From Bacteroidetes bacterium HGW-Bacteroidetes-16 (GTDB lineage Bacteria > Bacteroidota > Bacteroidia > Bacteroidales > F082): a stretch of DNA of 43,456 nucleotides. The stretch's first letter is position 1. Each line of letters opens with the position of its first letter. Location: NCBI GenBank assembly GCA_002840975.1, contig PHDN01000028.1, positions 1 through 43,456 on the forward strand, given 5' to 3'. The translations under genes were made by a program, and so were the position numbers. Shown here in pieces: positions 1 through 8,396 of the stretch. The notes under the pieces are model-generated. The model searched no databases. It saw only the letters and a program-made list of their open reading frames with translations, and had not been told where the DNA came from.

Positions 1-61
1 CAAAGAATGATTATCAAAATGTCAATGAACTAAATTGTAAACAACTATCACTCAGTCTCTT

Positions 62-265
62 TTAACGAGACACTAGTGAAGCAATTTCATCAACCAATGT
101 GTCGCCGTCGAAACGAAAAAACTGTGTTGAATACGTATTTCCCCATGGCTGGCAATGAACCTGAGCGATAGCCCATAATTTATTTCTGTCGACAATTTCC
201 TGTGAAACCAGCCATGAAGGTATTAGAAACAGGAGTATTATTAAGGTAGATCTGGCAGCATTCAT
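62..265 (-). pseudogene. Short secreted protein, probably 5' remnant of a larger gene
   Basis: The 67-residue product starts with a clear Sec signal peptide: a short basic N-terminus, a leucine/isoleucine core, and a likely cut after SQ near residue 22. About 45 residues follow, rich in aromatic residues and including QFFRFDGDTLVD. That stretch resembles the start of long Bacteroidota secreted proteins, which usually continue for hundreds of residues, whereas this one stops at TAA within 20 codons of the motif. A -7 promoter box on the same strand (positions 298 to 291) supports the start codon. I infer a truncated secreted-protein gene; a genuine small secreted protein is the alternative. 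Its function is unknown. Confidence 0.45.
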
Positions 266-290
266 GAGTTGATACAGTTAGTTAAGATTA

Positions 291-298
291 CAAAGATA
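291..298 (-). promoter_or_regulatory. -7 promoter box (TATCTTTG)
   Basis: On the minus strand the bases read TATCTTTG, an exact match to the Bacteroidota -7 consensus TAnnTTTG, 25 nt upstream of the ATG at 265. I see no TTG at the expected -33 distance. Confidence 0.4.
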
Positions 299-358
299 AA
301 GTTTCGTTAACTACAGAATGAGTGAGAGTCCTTTTTTATACATGTGATATTTAACAGA

Positions 359-1681
359 TTATTCCTTGGTTGCTTTGGTTCTTGTCGCATAGATCAACAA
401 GCACATTCCTGCAAAAGCAGCCACCACAGAAGCGGTCATGATGCCAACTTTGGCTATTTGTTTATAATCTTCAGGAACAAAAGCCAAATCGGCGATAAAC
501 ATCGACATTGTAAACCCGATTCCTGCCAGCATGGCTACTCCATACAATTGTTGCCAGCTAACGCCTTCAGGCAATGAGGCCCATCCAAACCTGATGACCA
601 GATGAGAGAAAATGGAAATGCCCAGGAATTTCCCTAATAACAATCCTACCACAATCCCCAGGCTGATAGGATGAAAAACCAAATCCAGAACGCTCCCTTC
701 GATGTGTACCCCGGCATTACTTAAAGCAAATAATGGGAGAATAAAATAAGTGGTAAGCGGGTGCATGGCGTGTTCCAGTTTTTGCAATGGAGTATGTGCT
801 TTGTCGTTGAGTTCCTCAATTTCTGTGAGCAGGCGCACCTGGTTTTCAGATAGAAGCACATGGTCGGTGGCGGGTTCTTTTTCAAATTTTTTGATCAGAG
901 TGAATAACCGTGTCACATATTGATTTTCCGAAATTTTAGTCCTGGCGGGAATGGTAAGGGCAATAAGAACACCAGCAATGGTGGCATGGACCCCTGAAAA
1001 CACAAAAGCGATCCAAACGCCCACAAAACCTACGAGGGCATAGAATACGGTACGCCGGACTCCTGCAATATTGGCCACTATCAGGACTCCTAAAAAGAAG
1101 GCTGCCGTCAGCAATTCAGTATAATTAATGGCCTCTGTATAGAAAATGGCAATCACCAGCACCGCTCCCAAATCGTCGGCAATAGCCAGTGCTGTTAGAA
1201 ATATCTTCAGGTTGATGTTAATCCGTTTTCCCAATAAAGCCAAAAGCCCCAGTGCAAATGCAATGTCGGTGGCCATGGGAATTCCCCATCCATGCAAAAA
1301 TTCCGGGTACGAAGAAACGGTAATGGCGTAAAAACCAGCGGGTAGCAACATGCCTCCCAATGCCGCGAAAATGGGTAAACTGGCTTTTTTTAGCGAAGAC
1401 AACTCCCCACCCATAATCTCACGTTTGATTTCAAGACCTACCGTGAAAAAAAACAACGCCATCAATCCATCATTAATCCAATGTCCCAATGAACTCACCA
1501 TCTTAAATTCACCAATGCCGAAGCCTGCTTGTAAATCGTGCCATAGATACTGATAACTGCCGTACCAGCCTGAGTTGGCCCAGATGAGTGCTGACAAGGT
1601 TGATAATATTAAGATGATACCACCAATGGATTCTTCATTGATATATCGCCTTATTCCAAAGGTTTGGGGAGGTTTCTCCAT
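359..1681 (-). CDS. nhaA: Na+/H+ antiporter NhaA
   Basis: Secondary antiporter of the cytoplasmic membrane that exchanges Na+ for H+ and takes part in pH and salt homeostasis. The 440-residue protein shows the NhaA hallmarks: INDGLMALFFFTVGLEIKRE near residues 69-88, ATDIAFALG with Asp139, and the paired ion-binding aspartates Asp169-Asp170 in IADDLGAVL. It is about 50 residues longer than E. coli NhaA (388). The extra length lies in a charged cytoplasmic-type loop around residues 245-305, between ALTIPART and the segment beginning HAMHPLTTYFILPLFALSNAGV. It is a single gene, and the neighbouring acyltransferase is divergent. No clean promoter box was found upstream. A second Na+/H+ antiporter (NhaC family) is at 26690-28654, suggesting a sodium-rich habitat (inference). 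Confidence 0.97.
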   Translation of the reverse strand: MEKPPQTFGIRRYINEESIGGIILILSTLSALIWANSGWYGSYQYLWHDLQAGFGIGEFKMVSSLGHWINDGLMALFFFTVGLEIKREIMGGELSSLKKASLPIFAALGGMLLPAGFYAITVSSYPEFLHGWGIPMATDIAFALGLLALLGKRININLKIFLTALAIADDLGAVLVIAIFYTEAINYTELLTAAFFLGVLIVANIAGVRRTVFYALVGFVGVWIAFVFSGVHATIAGVLIALTIPARTKISENQYVTRLFTLIKKFEKEPATDHVLLSENQVRLLTEIEELNDKAHTPLQKLEHAMHPLTTYFILPLFALSNAGVHIEGSVLDLVFHPISLGIVVGLLLGKFLGISIFSHLVIRFGWASLPEGVSWQQLYGVAMLAGIGFTMSMFIADLAFVPEDYKQIAKVGIMTASVVAAFAGMCLLIYATRTKATKE

Positions 1682-1849
1682 CAGGTCATTGTTTCTAAAA
1701 TAAAAAAGCTAAAGTAAAAAAAAATGATCCAAAATCAATTGTGTTTTATGTCGTACTATACCAATATTGCCTGGTATACTATGAATCGAAAAGGGCTATG
1801 CTACTGATTTATTGTAGTATATAAAAGTATCATTTATTAAGAATATGTG

Positions 1850-1857
1850 TAGTTTTG
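1850..1857 (+). promoter_or_regulatory. -7 promoter box (TAGTTTTG) for the acyltransferase
   Basis: Exact TAnnTTTG match. It overlaps the TTG codon at 1855, so transcription must begin after that codon and the start has to be the ATG at 1876. A matching -33 TTG is not evident. Confidence 0.5.
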
Positions 1858-1875
1858 CGCCTTATTAAATCGCAC

Positions 1876-2418
1876 ATGAGGCAACTTTCAAAATTTATTT
1901 ACAAATTACTTGGTTGGAAATATGTTGGCGGAATGCCGGATGGAATTACCAAGGCCGTTTTAATCATAGCTCCACATACCAGTAACTGGGATTTTCTGAT
2001 GGGGAAGCTGTATACCTGGATCATTCAGTTACCTGTATCTATTCTGATTAAAAAGGAGGCTTTCTTTTGGCCTACCGCCGGATTACTTAAAAAAGCAGGA
2101 GGTATCCCCATCGACCGCACAAAGAAAGGAAATACGGTAGGACAGATAGCGGCCTTGTTTCAACAACACGATCCATTTTATTTGGGTGTAACACCCGAAG
2201 GAACAAGAAAACTCAGAAGTGAATGGAAAAGGGGATTTTATTTCATTGCCATGGAGGCCAAAGTCCCCCTGGTTTTTTCGTATCTGGATTATGGCAAAAA
2301 AGAAGCCGGCATAGGCCCGGCTTTTTACCCAACGGGTGATTATGATCAGGATTTAGCCAAAATTCAGGAATATTACAAAGGGATTACAGCCAGATATCCC
2401 AATCAATTTAATTTATGA
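1876..2418 (+). CDS. Lysophospholipid acyltransferase (PlsC-like family)
   Basis: Membrane-associated acyltransferase of the glycerophospholipid (PlsC/LPLAT) superfamily, expected to transfer an acyl chain to a lysolipid acceptor during membrane lipid synthesis. The catalytic H-x4-D motif is present as HTSNWD (His34 to Asp39), and the acceptor-binding motif appears as PEGTRK around residues 108-112. At 180 residues it is shorter than classical PlsC (about 245) and matches the compact bacterial LPLAT subgroup. I chose ATG 1876 rather than TTG 1855 because a promoter box covers the latter. The exact substrate (lysophosphatidate, lyso-ornithine lipid or other) cannot be read from sequence. It is a single gene between divergent nhaA and the histidine kinase. 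Confidence 0.85.
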   Translation: MRQLSKFIYKLLGWKYVGGMPDGITKAVLIIAPHTSNWDFLMGKLYTWIIQLPVSILIKKEAFFWPTAGLLKKAGGIPIDRTKKGNTVGQIAALFQQHDPFYLGVTPEGTRKLRSEWKRGFYFIAMEAKVPLVFSYLDYGKKEAGIGPAFYPTGDYDQDLAKIQEYYKGITARYPNQFNL

Positions 2419-2505
2419 TCGATTGTAATCGGCTGGTTAATAGCATCCAATGGAATCGCTCAATATTATCTCAATCAATTAAGTCATCCATTTTGGTAAT
2501 TCTCC

Positions 2506-2513
2506 TATCTTTG
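2506..2513 (+). promoter_or_regulatory. -7 promoter box (TATCTTTG) for the histidine kinase
   Basis: Exact TAnnTTTG match 20 nt upstream of the ATG at 2534, which would leave a leader of only about 15 nt. No -33 TTG at suitable spacing. Confidence 0.4.
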
Positions 2514-2533
2514 GGAGTACAAATATACAAAGG

Positions 2534-4426
2534 ATGCGGTATTACATAGTGGGGATCTTACTCTGTCTTTTCTTGCAGACGACATTTGTCGTTGGCCAGG
2601 AAGCCGGTATAAACAAGCCATCTCTGTCAGGAATTACGCTGGCCATCGACAGCCTTGAAAATCAGCTAAAGAATTCCGAAACCCACGAAAAGGCTTCCGT
2701 TTACCTGCAGATCGCTTATTTATACCGCAACATTAACAAAAACAGATCGGCCGAGTATTGCCGATTAGCGATTAAATCCGGGGCAGACTACAAAAAATCT
2801 GAAGCGATATCAGAAGCTTATCGCTTATTAGCTGATTTTTACAAGGATAATCAAGTGGCCGATAGTGCTTTATACTATCTCCAACTAGCCATTGATCGTG
2901 CCGCCGTCGAGTCGAAAGCGCAGCAAGAAGCTATTGTTGTCTCATATCAGCTTGATAAACAAATAAAACGGCAATCAAACAATAAACTTGAACTTTTTAG
3001 CAGGGTGGTATTGGGGATGCTGGTCATTTTTTTTCTTTTACTTTTTATGGTCGTTCTTCGTCATTTCATAGCGAACCGGTCATTACGCGTTAAAATGAAT
3101 GAAAGCGAAAGCAACTTGAAGCTTATTAAAGTGCAGGCAACCGAGTTTAAACATCGGGTGGAGCTGGAGGTAGCCAATCAGATAGAGCCGCTAAACGAGC
3201 AACTGACCAAAGCGCGCCAGCGGGATCTTGATTTGAAGAAAAAACTAAAACAGCTGGAAGAATCCGATTATTTAAAAAATGCCTTTTTGGGCAGCATGAG
3301 TCATGACATCAGAACCCCTTTAAATGGGATACTTGGTTTTTCAAGCCTGCTTCAAACGGAGTTGGCCGTCATGGGAAATGCACATCTTTACGAATATTCC
3401 AGTAATATTGAGCAAAGCGGTATTCAGCTCACAAACCTGCTGGACAATATCATCGACATCAGCAGCATAGAAGCCAACATGGTAGAGGTGGAATGGAAAT
3501 TAGAAGTGTTTAGTAAAATAGTGAAAGATGTTGAAGAAAACTATGTCAAGCGTGCCAAAGACAAAGGGCTTGTATTTAAAGTAAAGATCGACCCGGAACT
3601 CCCTAAGCTAAAGGTTGATGGGGTTAAACTTACCAAGGTCATTAATTTGTTGGTTGACAATGCTGTTAAGTTTACTGAGACCGGGTTTGTCACGATCAAC
3701 ACGGCTTATAACCACCAAAAAAATATTGCTGTTATCCAGATAAAGGATACAGGTCCGGGAATCGAACCCGACATACTAAAAGCACTATTGGCTTCATTTC
3801 AATATGGTCAGCAAAAAAAAGCACAGATATACCAGGGCAAAGGTATCGGGCTAACACTGGCACACCGGTTTGTTAGTTTGATGGGAGGCGATTTTTTCAT
3901 CGCTTCAACCCCTGAATCAGGAACCACTGTTACGCTGGCTATTCCCTGTGATGGAAAACAACCCGAAACTACCGATGCGGCTCCCGGTGCAGATTTTGAA
4001 AGGGCCACTCTTGCGGCAGCACCTCAATTGGGGCAGATTAGTATATTCATTGTGGAAGACGACCGCATGAACAGGATGGTACTTGAAAAAATGCTTAAAG
4101 CAACTGGAAAAATTACCCTGGCCGAAGATGGCGATGATGCATTGACCAAAATTGAACAGGCACATAACCAGGGAACTGTTTTTCAGGTCATGCTTTTTGA
4201 TATGCAACTACCTGCTCCATGGGATGGAATCACTCTGATGAAAACAGTGAAAGAACATATTCCTGAATATAAATCAGTGCCTTTTATTGTGCAAACAGCT
4301 TTCGCCATGAGTGGTGATAAAGACCACTATATTACCTCCGGTTTCGATGATTATATTTCCAAACCCATCAGTAAAACCGAATTGTTTACCATCATTCAAA
4401 AGCAATTGCTGTTGAAAAAAGGATAA
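2534..4426 (+). CDS. Hybrid sensor histidine kinase with periplasmic TPR-like region
   Basis: Membrane sensor kinase of 630 residues. Order of parts: signal peptide (1-22, ending VVGQ); periplasmic helical region about 35-145 with TPR-like pairs (YLQIAYLYRNINKNRSAEYC, ADSALYYLQLAI); one membrane segment about 157-178; coiled coil about 185-245; HisKA with phospho-acceptor His257 in SMSHDIRTPLNG; HATPase with N box LVDNAVKF (Asn376), G1 DTGPGI (405-410) and G2 GKGIGL (435-440); receiver domain about 502-625 with acidic pocket E508-D509-D510, acceptor Asp556 in LFDMQLP and Lys610 in SKP. There is no DNA-binding output domain, and no separate regulator gene is adjacent, so the phosphotransfer partner is encoded elsewhere. 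The signal sensed is unknown. It has its own promoter box. Confidence 0.93.
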   Translation: MRYYIVGILLCLFLQTTFVVGQEAGINKPSLSGITLAIDSLENQLKNSETHEKASVYLQIAYLYRNINKNRSAEYCRLAIKSGADYKKSEAISEAYRLLADFYKDNQVADSALYYLQLAIDRAAVESKAQQEAIVVSYQLDKQIKRQSNNKLELFSRVVLGMLVIFFLLLFMVVLRHFIANRSLRVKMNESESNLKLIKVQATEFKHRVELEVANQIEPLNEQLTKARQRDLDLKKKLKQLEESDYLKNAFLGSMSHDIRTPLNGILGFSSLLQTELAVMGNAHLYEYSSNIEQSGIQLTNLLDNIIDISSIEANMVEVEWKLEVFSKIVKDVEENYVKRAKDKGLVFKVKIDPELPKLKVDGVKLTKVINLLVDNAVKFTETGFVTINTAYNHQKNIAVIQIKDTGPGIEPDILKALLASFQYGQQKKAQIYQGKGIGLTLAHRFVSLMGGDFFIASTPESGTTVTLAIPCDGKQPETTDAAPGADFERATLAAAPQLGQISIFIVEDDRMNRMVLEKMLKATGKITLAEDGDDALTKIEQAHNQGTVFQVMLFDMQLPAPWDGITLMKTVKEHIPEYKSVPFIVQTAFAMSGDKDHYITSGFDDYISKPISKTELFTIIQKQLLLKKG

Positions 4427-4494
4427 AGTACACAGATGCAATCGTTTGCGCCATGATTCCTGGAATAAAATTACATTTTTTAACTTAACCAAAC

Positions 4495-4524
4495 TTGCAA
4501 AAGTTGTAATTACCTGTACTTTTG
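4495..4524 (+). promoter_or_regulatory. Full Bacteroidota promoter for fructose-bisphosphate aldolase
   Basis: TTG at 4495-4497, a 19-nt spacer and TACTTTTG at 4517-4524: both elements match the Bacteroidota -33/-7 consensus at the canonical spacing. The aldolase ATG is 32 nt downstream. This is the best promoter in the window. Confidence 0.8.
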
Positions 4525-4556
4525 TACCATAAATAAATGCCCTAATAATAAAGACG

Positions 4557-5636
4557 ATGTCACAAAAAATATCTCAGAAAGTTGCCCCCGGTGTTGCCGT
4601 TGGCGACGATGTACAGGCCATTTTTAAATTTGCCCGTGCCAATCAGTTTGCAGTGCCGGCAGTTAATGTGGTTGGAACAAACTCGGTTAATGCCGTTATG
4701 GAAGCCGCGAAGAAAGTAAACTCTCCCGTTATTATTCAGTTTTCAAACGGAGGTGGTGCGTTTTATGCCGGCAAAGGACTTTCAAACGAAGGTGAAAAGG
4801 CCGCCATTGCCGGATCGGTATCTGGTGCCATTCATGTTCATAACCTGGCTCACTTGTATGGTATTCCTGTAATTTTACACACCGATCACGCGGCTAAAAA
4901 ACTGCTGCCCTGGATTGACGGACTGCTTGAGGCCGGTGAGAAATATTTTAAAACTACCGGTAAACCCTTGTTTAGTTCGCATATGCTTGATCTATCGGAA
5001 GAACCGCTGGAAGAAAACCTGGAAATTTGTAAACGGTATCTTACCCGAATGAGTAAAATGGGTATGACCCTCGAAATTGAGTTGGGCATCACCGGAGGTG
5101 AAGAAGATGGAATTGACAACTCAAGCGTCGACAGCTCGAAGCTATACACTCAACCTGAAGAAGTAGCCCGTGCCTTTCAGGTACTTTCGGAAGTGAGCGA
5201 CCGGTTTACCATCGCTGCGGCTTTTGGAAACGTTCACGGAGTTTACAAACCCGGTAACGTGAAATTGGAACCCGTTATTTTGCATAATTCGCAGAAATAC
5301 ATACAAGAAAAATTAGGAACCGAACCTAATCCCGTGAATTTTGTATTCCACGGAGGTTCAGGATCGGAACCGGCAAAAATTAAGGAAGCCATTTCGTACG
5401 GTGTGGTCAAAATGAACATCGATACCGACACGCAATGGGCTGCCTGGGATGGTGTAAGATTGTATGATGCCAAATACCACCAATTTCTACAAGGACAAAT
5501 TGGAAACCCGGATGGGGAAGATGCTCCAAATAAAAAATATTACGATCCGCGGAAATGGCTCAGGGCCGCTGAAGAATCGATGATAACACGTCTGAATCAG
5601 GCTTTTACCGATTTAAACTGTATCGACCGCTACTAA
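4557..5636 (+). CDS. fbaA: Class II fructose-bisphosphate aldolase
   Basis: Cytosolic zinc-dependent aldolase interconverting fructose 1,6-bisphosphate with glyceraldehyde 3-phosphate and dihydroxyacetone phosphate in glycolysis and gluconeogenesis. At 359 residues it equals the E. coli FbaA length and follows it closely. HTDHAAKK carries catalytic Asp110 and zinc ligand His111; ELGITGGEEDG, FGNVHGVYKPGNVKL and FHGGSGS supply the remaining metal- and phosphate-binding segments. The gene is monocistronic: its own strong promoter lies 32 nt upstream and an intrinsic terminator follows the stop by about 30 nt. Confidence 0.98.
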   Translation: MSQKISQKVAPGVAVGDDVQAIFKFARANQFAVPAVNVVGTNSVNAVMEAAKKVNSPVIIQFSNGGGAFYAGKGLSNEGEKAAIAGSVSGAIHVHNLAHLYGIPVILHTDHAAKKLLPWIDGLLEAGEKYFKTTGKPLFSSHMLDLSEEPLEENLEICKRYLTRMSKMGMTLEIELGITGGEEDGIDNSSVDSSKLYTQPEEVARAFQVLSEVSDRFTIAAAFGNVHGVYKPGNVKLEPVILHNSQKYIQEKLGTEPNPVNFVFHGGSGSEPAKIKEAISYGVVKMNIDTDTQWAAWDGVRLYDAKYHQFLQGQIGNPDGEDAPNKKYYDPRKWLRAAEESMITRLNQAFTDLNCIDRY

Positions 5637-5663
5637 TTCTGTTGTGATTTAAAAAAAGGATAG

Positions 5664-5716
5664 CTGCCGGCGATAAGGATTTATGAAAGAATCCTTTAAC
5701 CGGCGGTTTTTTTTTA
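5664..5716 (+). terminator. Intrinsic terminator after the aldolase gene
   Basis: GCCGG (5666-5670) pairs with CCGGC (5700-5704), and AAGGATT (5675-5681) pairs with AATCCTT (5690-5696) inside it. A run of about ten T follows from 5707. It separates the aldolase gene from the repeat-protein gene at 5763. Confidence 0.8.
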
Positions 5717-5729
5717 TAACGAATTTATG

Positions 5730-5737
5730 TAGTTTTG
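5730..5737 (+). promoter_or_regulatory. -7 promoter box (TAGTTTTG) for the repeat protein
   Basis: Exact TAnnTTTG match 26 nt upstream of the ATG at 5763 and downstream of the aldolase terminator, so the small gene appears to have its own transcription unit. Confidence 0.45.
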
Positions 5738-5762
5738 TAAGGGTGAAATAATCTGGTGCCTG

Positions 5763-6164
5763 ATGCATAACTATCCTCCGAAAATATTGCTTGCTTTTGG
5801 TGAAACCTTCGAGCCCGAGGGGGACGAATTCTATACCTGGTTGCTCGAAAACGGTTATCCCGAGTTGGCCGCACTTAGTAGTGGGATCAGGGGCAGCAGA
5901 GAAGCGATTCAATGGCTGTTAGCCAACAAATATCCTCACTTCGCTGCCCTGGATGGAGCCATCGACAACAAGGCACAAGCCTACCAATGGTTAAACAAAC
6001 ATGATTTTCCATTGCTCATTATGCTGGCCGAAGCGGTACATGGAAAACCCCAGGCACTGGCTTGGTTAAAAAATAATGAACTGGAAATATTTCTGCGGAT
6101 CGCACAAAAAATCCGCCGCTTTATGGGCAACCAGACCTTTGATTATCATAAACTTCATTTTTAG
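5763..6164 (+). CDS. Small helical protein of 25-residue tandem repeats, unknown function
   Basis: I do not recognise this 133-residue protein. Most of it is a tandem repeat with an exact 25-residue period: WL begins at residues 26, 51, 76 and 101. The first two units are closest (WLLENGYPELAAL and WLLANKYPHFAAL), the third reads WLNKHDFPLLIML and the fourth WLKNNELEIFLRI. Each unit then has a hydrophobic residue (I/V), a polar turn and an alanine-rich stretch before the next Trp. Residues 1-25 look like a half unit. The pattern predicts two short helices per unit, i.e. a small alpha-solenoid suited to binding a partner. There is no signal peptide, membrane segment or catalytic motif, so it should be cytosolic. 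It has its own promoter box and does not share the aldolase transcript. Confidence 0.75.
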   Translation: MHNYPPKILLAFGETFEPEGDEFYTWLLENGYPELAALSSGIRGSREAIQWLLANKYPHFAALDGAIDNKAQAYQWLNKHDFPLLIMLAEAVHGKPQALAWLKNNELEIFLRIAQKIRRFMGNQTFDYHKLHF

Positions 6165-6224
6165 TTTTAGGAGAGTCTCTTCCCCGTGCATTATGCTATT
6201 TGACCCAACCTCTTAACCTTTCTA

Positions 6225-6388
6225 CCCCTTATTCCCCTAAAGGGGAAACTGTCGCGGCATATTCCTTCATGTAATGGAATACTTTTTAAATGATATGGGT
6301 TTTTCGGGTGTTTTAAGCTTGTGGCTTCCGGCTTCTGTCTTCTTGCTTATTACACCCTTAATCCCCCAAAGGTGGAAACTGTAGCAAC
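6225..6388 (+). repeat. Two direct copies of a C-run/G-run palindromic repeat
   Basis: Copy 1 (about 6225-6258) and copy 2 (about 6354-6388) share CTTAnTCCCC, AAAGG and GGAAACTGT with one indel and a few substitutions over about 26 nt. Each centre (CCCCTAAAGGGG in copy 1, degenerate in copy 2) is palindromic. The 95-nt spacer is not repeated. Confidence 0.6.
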
Positions 6389-6477
6389 CTACTCATATTT
6401 TTAGGTCTTTTCCAGTAAAGTAGTTATGGTGCTATTGTGTTCATTATTAAATTTTTTCTTTTTCGACCTTTCCAAAC

Positions 6478-6528
6478 TTCCGACTTCCCCCGAAAGCCTC
6501 GATAACTATCGGGGGGGTCCGACTTCTT
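6478..6528. repeat. Hairpin flanked by short direct repeats
   Basis: CCCCCGA (6487-6493) pairs with TCGGGGG (6509-6515), with a CGATA/TATCG pair inside. TCCGACTTC occurs on both sides of the hairpin. It could act as a terminator for the minus-strand ligase gene, but there is no good T run on that strand, so a palindromic dispersed repeat is more likely. Confidence 0.5.
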
Positions 6529-6542
6529 ACCCCTCCTGATCG

Positions 6543-8336
6543 TTAATTATTCTGATCACCTCTATAAATCTCCTCAATCAAGTGATTATATTTGGCCATA
6601 ATGGGTTTTCGCTTTAATTTTTGGGTAGGAGAGAGGTCACCACTTTCCGGCGTCCAGCTTTCGCAGATGAGTTTAAAAACCTTTATCTGAGCTACCTTTT
6701 CAAATTCTGCATTGTATTTTTCAACTTCTTTTTCATAGCGCGCAATCACCTTTGGATGTCTCACCAAATCAACGTTATCCACATATTTCACTTTGTGAAG
6801 AGAACACCAGTTGTGAAGAAATATAAAATCGGGAACAATGAGTGCACCGGTAAAACGTTCATTTTCACCAATAACAATCAGTTGATCAATAAACTGCGAT
6901 TCTTTAAATTTGTTTTCCACCACCTGGGGGGCCACATATTTTCCTCCCGATAGCTTGAAAATTTCTTTTTTCCTGTCGGTGATGCGCAACATGCGGTTTT
7001 CGTCTATTTCTCCAATATCGCCGGTATGAAACCAACCATCTTTGTCGATGGCTTCCGCAGTAAGTTCAGGTTCTTTATAATAGCCTTTCATCAGGTTTTC
7101 TCCTTTACAGAGGATTTCACCATCTTCGGCAATCTTTACATCTATTCCAATGGGTACAATACCAGTTGAACCGAATTTTACCTGTGGGTAAAATGAGTTG
7201 GTAGCCGAAACGATTGGTGACATTTCCGTAAGGCCAAAACCTTCCTGAACAAAGATCTTTGCGGCCCAGAAAATACGTGCCAAACGGGGTTGCAACGCCG
7301 CACCACCCGAAATCACTCCTTTGAGTTCACCGCCAAGGGCTTCCCTCCATTTACTGAAAACAAGTTTGTTGGCCAGTGCCAGTTTCATATTGTACACCAG
7401 GCTGCGGTTTTTGGGATTGGGATCGTATTTGTCAGCCACTTTCACAGCCCAGAAGAAAATCGCCTTTTTAGCTCCTGTTAACTCACGTCCTTTGTTGATG
7501 ATTTTATCGTATACTTTCTCGAAAACACGTGGCACGGTGATAAAGGTATTGGCCTTTATTTCGGACATGTTTTTGCCGATGGTTTCAATATTTTCCGCAT
7601 AGTAAATACTCAAACCTTTTGATTGCCACAGATAATTGCCTACGCGCTCAAGTACATGCGACAAGGGCAAAAAGCTCAGGGCACGATCGCCGGGGTTCAG
7701 GTAGGTGACAAACTGATGGGCCAACAGGAAATTGCTTACCACATTGCGGTGTGTCAGCATAACGCCTTTGGACAAACCTGTGGTGCCGGAAGTATAAATC
7801 AGGGTGAGTAAATCTTCGGGATCGACTGCTTTCTTTCGTTCTGTTAACACCGGACGCAATTCATCCTCCCGCTTTACACCCAGCGCTTTAATCTCATTCC
7901 AGTTTTTAACACCCTTGACCTCGTCGATGGTGTAAATTTCTTTCAGCGAAGGCGTTTGGTCGAACAGGGGTTTGATTTTGGTATACATTTCTTCGCTGGA
8001 GACGATGATTATTTTGGAATCAGAATGAGCCAAAATATGGAGATAATCGTTGTCGCTGATGGTTGGGTAAATCCCCACATGTACGCAACCGATTTGCGAC
8101 ATGCCAAAGTCGATGAAATTCCATTCGGGCCGGTTGTTCGAAATGGTGGCGATTTTATCGCCCTTTTCGAAGCCCATGGCCAGCAAACCCAGACTAAATT
8201 CGTCAACATGTTTTCTAAAGTCGGCAGTGCTGAATGATTCCCAGCGGTCATTTCTTTTTACCGCAAGGGCAATCTCCTTTGGAAAATGCGCTTCGGCATA
8301 AGTCAGTAAATCGAAGGTGCGGGTGATTTCAGTCAT
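6543..8336 (-). CDS. Long-chain fatty acid-CoA ligase (AMP-forming)
   Basis: Activates long-chain fatty acids to acyl-CoA through an acyl-adenylate, feeding phospholipid synthesis or beta-oxidation. The 597-residue protein belongs to the ANL superfamily. The P-loop-like motif YTSGTTGLSKG is at residues 181-191 and is followed by VMLTHRN. Further hallmarks are FLPLSHVLER, EGFGLTEMSP (A5-like), GWFHTGDIGEID (A7/A8) and DRKKEIFKLSGGKYVAP with the hinge region. Length and motif spacing match the long-chain FadD15-like subgroup. It is a single gene: a promoter box lies 33 nt upstream and the downstream region is gene-free. Chain-length specificity cannot be read from sequence. Confidence 0.95.
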   Translation of the reverse strand: MTEITRTFDLLTYAEAHFPKEIALAVKRNDRWESFSTADFRKHVDEFSLGLLAMGFEKGDKIATISNNRPEWNFIDFGMSQIGCVHVGIYPTISDNDYLHILAHSDSKIIIVSSEEMYTKIKPLFDQTPSLKEIYTIDEVKGVKNWNEIKALGVKREDELRPVLTERKKAVDPEDLLTLIYTSGTTGLSKGVMLTHRNVVSNFLLAHQFVTYLNPGDRALSFLPLSHVLERVGNYLWQSKGLSIYYAENIETIGKNMSEIKANTFITVPRVFEKVYDKIINKGRELTGAKKAIFFWAVKVADKYDPNPKNRSLVYNMKLALANKLVFSKWREALGGELKGVISGGAALQPRLARIFWAAKIFVQEGFGLTEMSPIVSATNSFYPQVKFGSTGIVPIGIDVKIAEDGEILCKGENLMKGYYKEPELTAEAIDKDGWFHTGDIGEIDENRMLRITDRKKEIFKLSGGKYVAPQVVENKFKESQFIDQLIVIGENERFTGALIVPDFIFLHNWCSLHKVKYVDNVDLVRHPKVIARYEKEVEKYNAEFEKVAQIKVFKLICESWTPESGDLSPTQKLKRKPIMAKYNHLIEEIYRGDQNN

Positions 8337-8368
8337 ATGAACAAATTACTTGTGAAAAATTAACTGTC

Positions 8369-8376
8369 CAAATGTA
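8369..8376 (-). promoter_or_regulatory. -7 promoter box (TACATTTG) for the acyl-CoA ligase
   Basis: Read on the minus strand, an exact TAnnTTTG match 33 nt upstream of the ATG at 8336. No convincing -33 TTG. Confidence 0.45.
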
Positions 8377-8396
8377 AGTTATTTTTTAATCCCTGC

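Larger units (their letters stand above)
6165..6542. other. Gene-free region with dispersed-repeat-like sequence
   Basis: No credible ORF. It holds two related direct copies, each around a C-run/AAA/G-run palindrome and ending in GGAAACTGT (about 6225-6258 and 6354-6388), and a separate hairpin near 6487-6515. The 3' ends of two convergent genes meet here. Confidence 0.6.

Noticed and set aside
1855-1875. TTG start giving a longer acyltransferase
   Set aside because: The codon lies inside the TAGTTTTG promoter box, and the extra seven residues precede the natural N-terminus.
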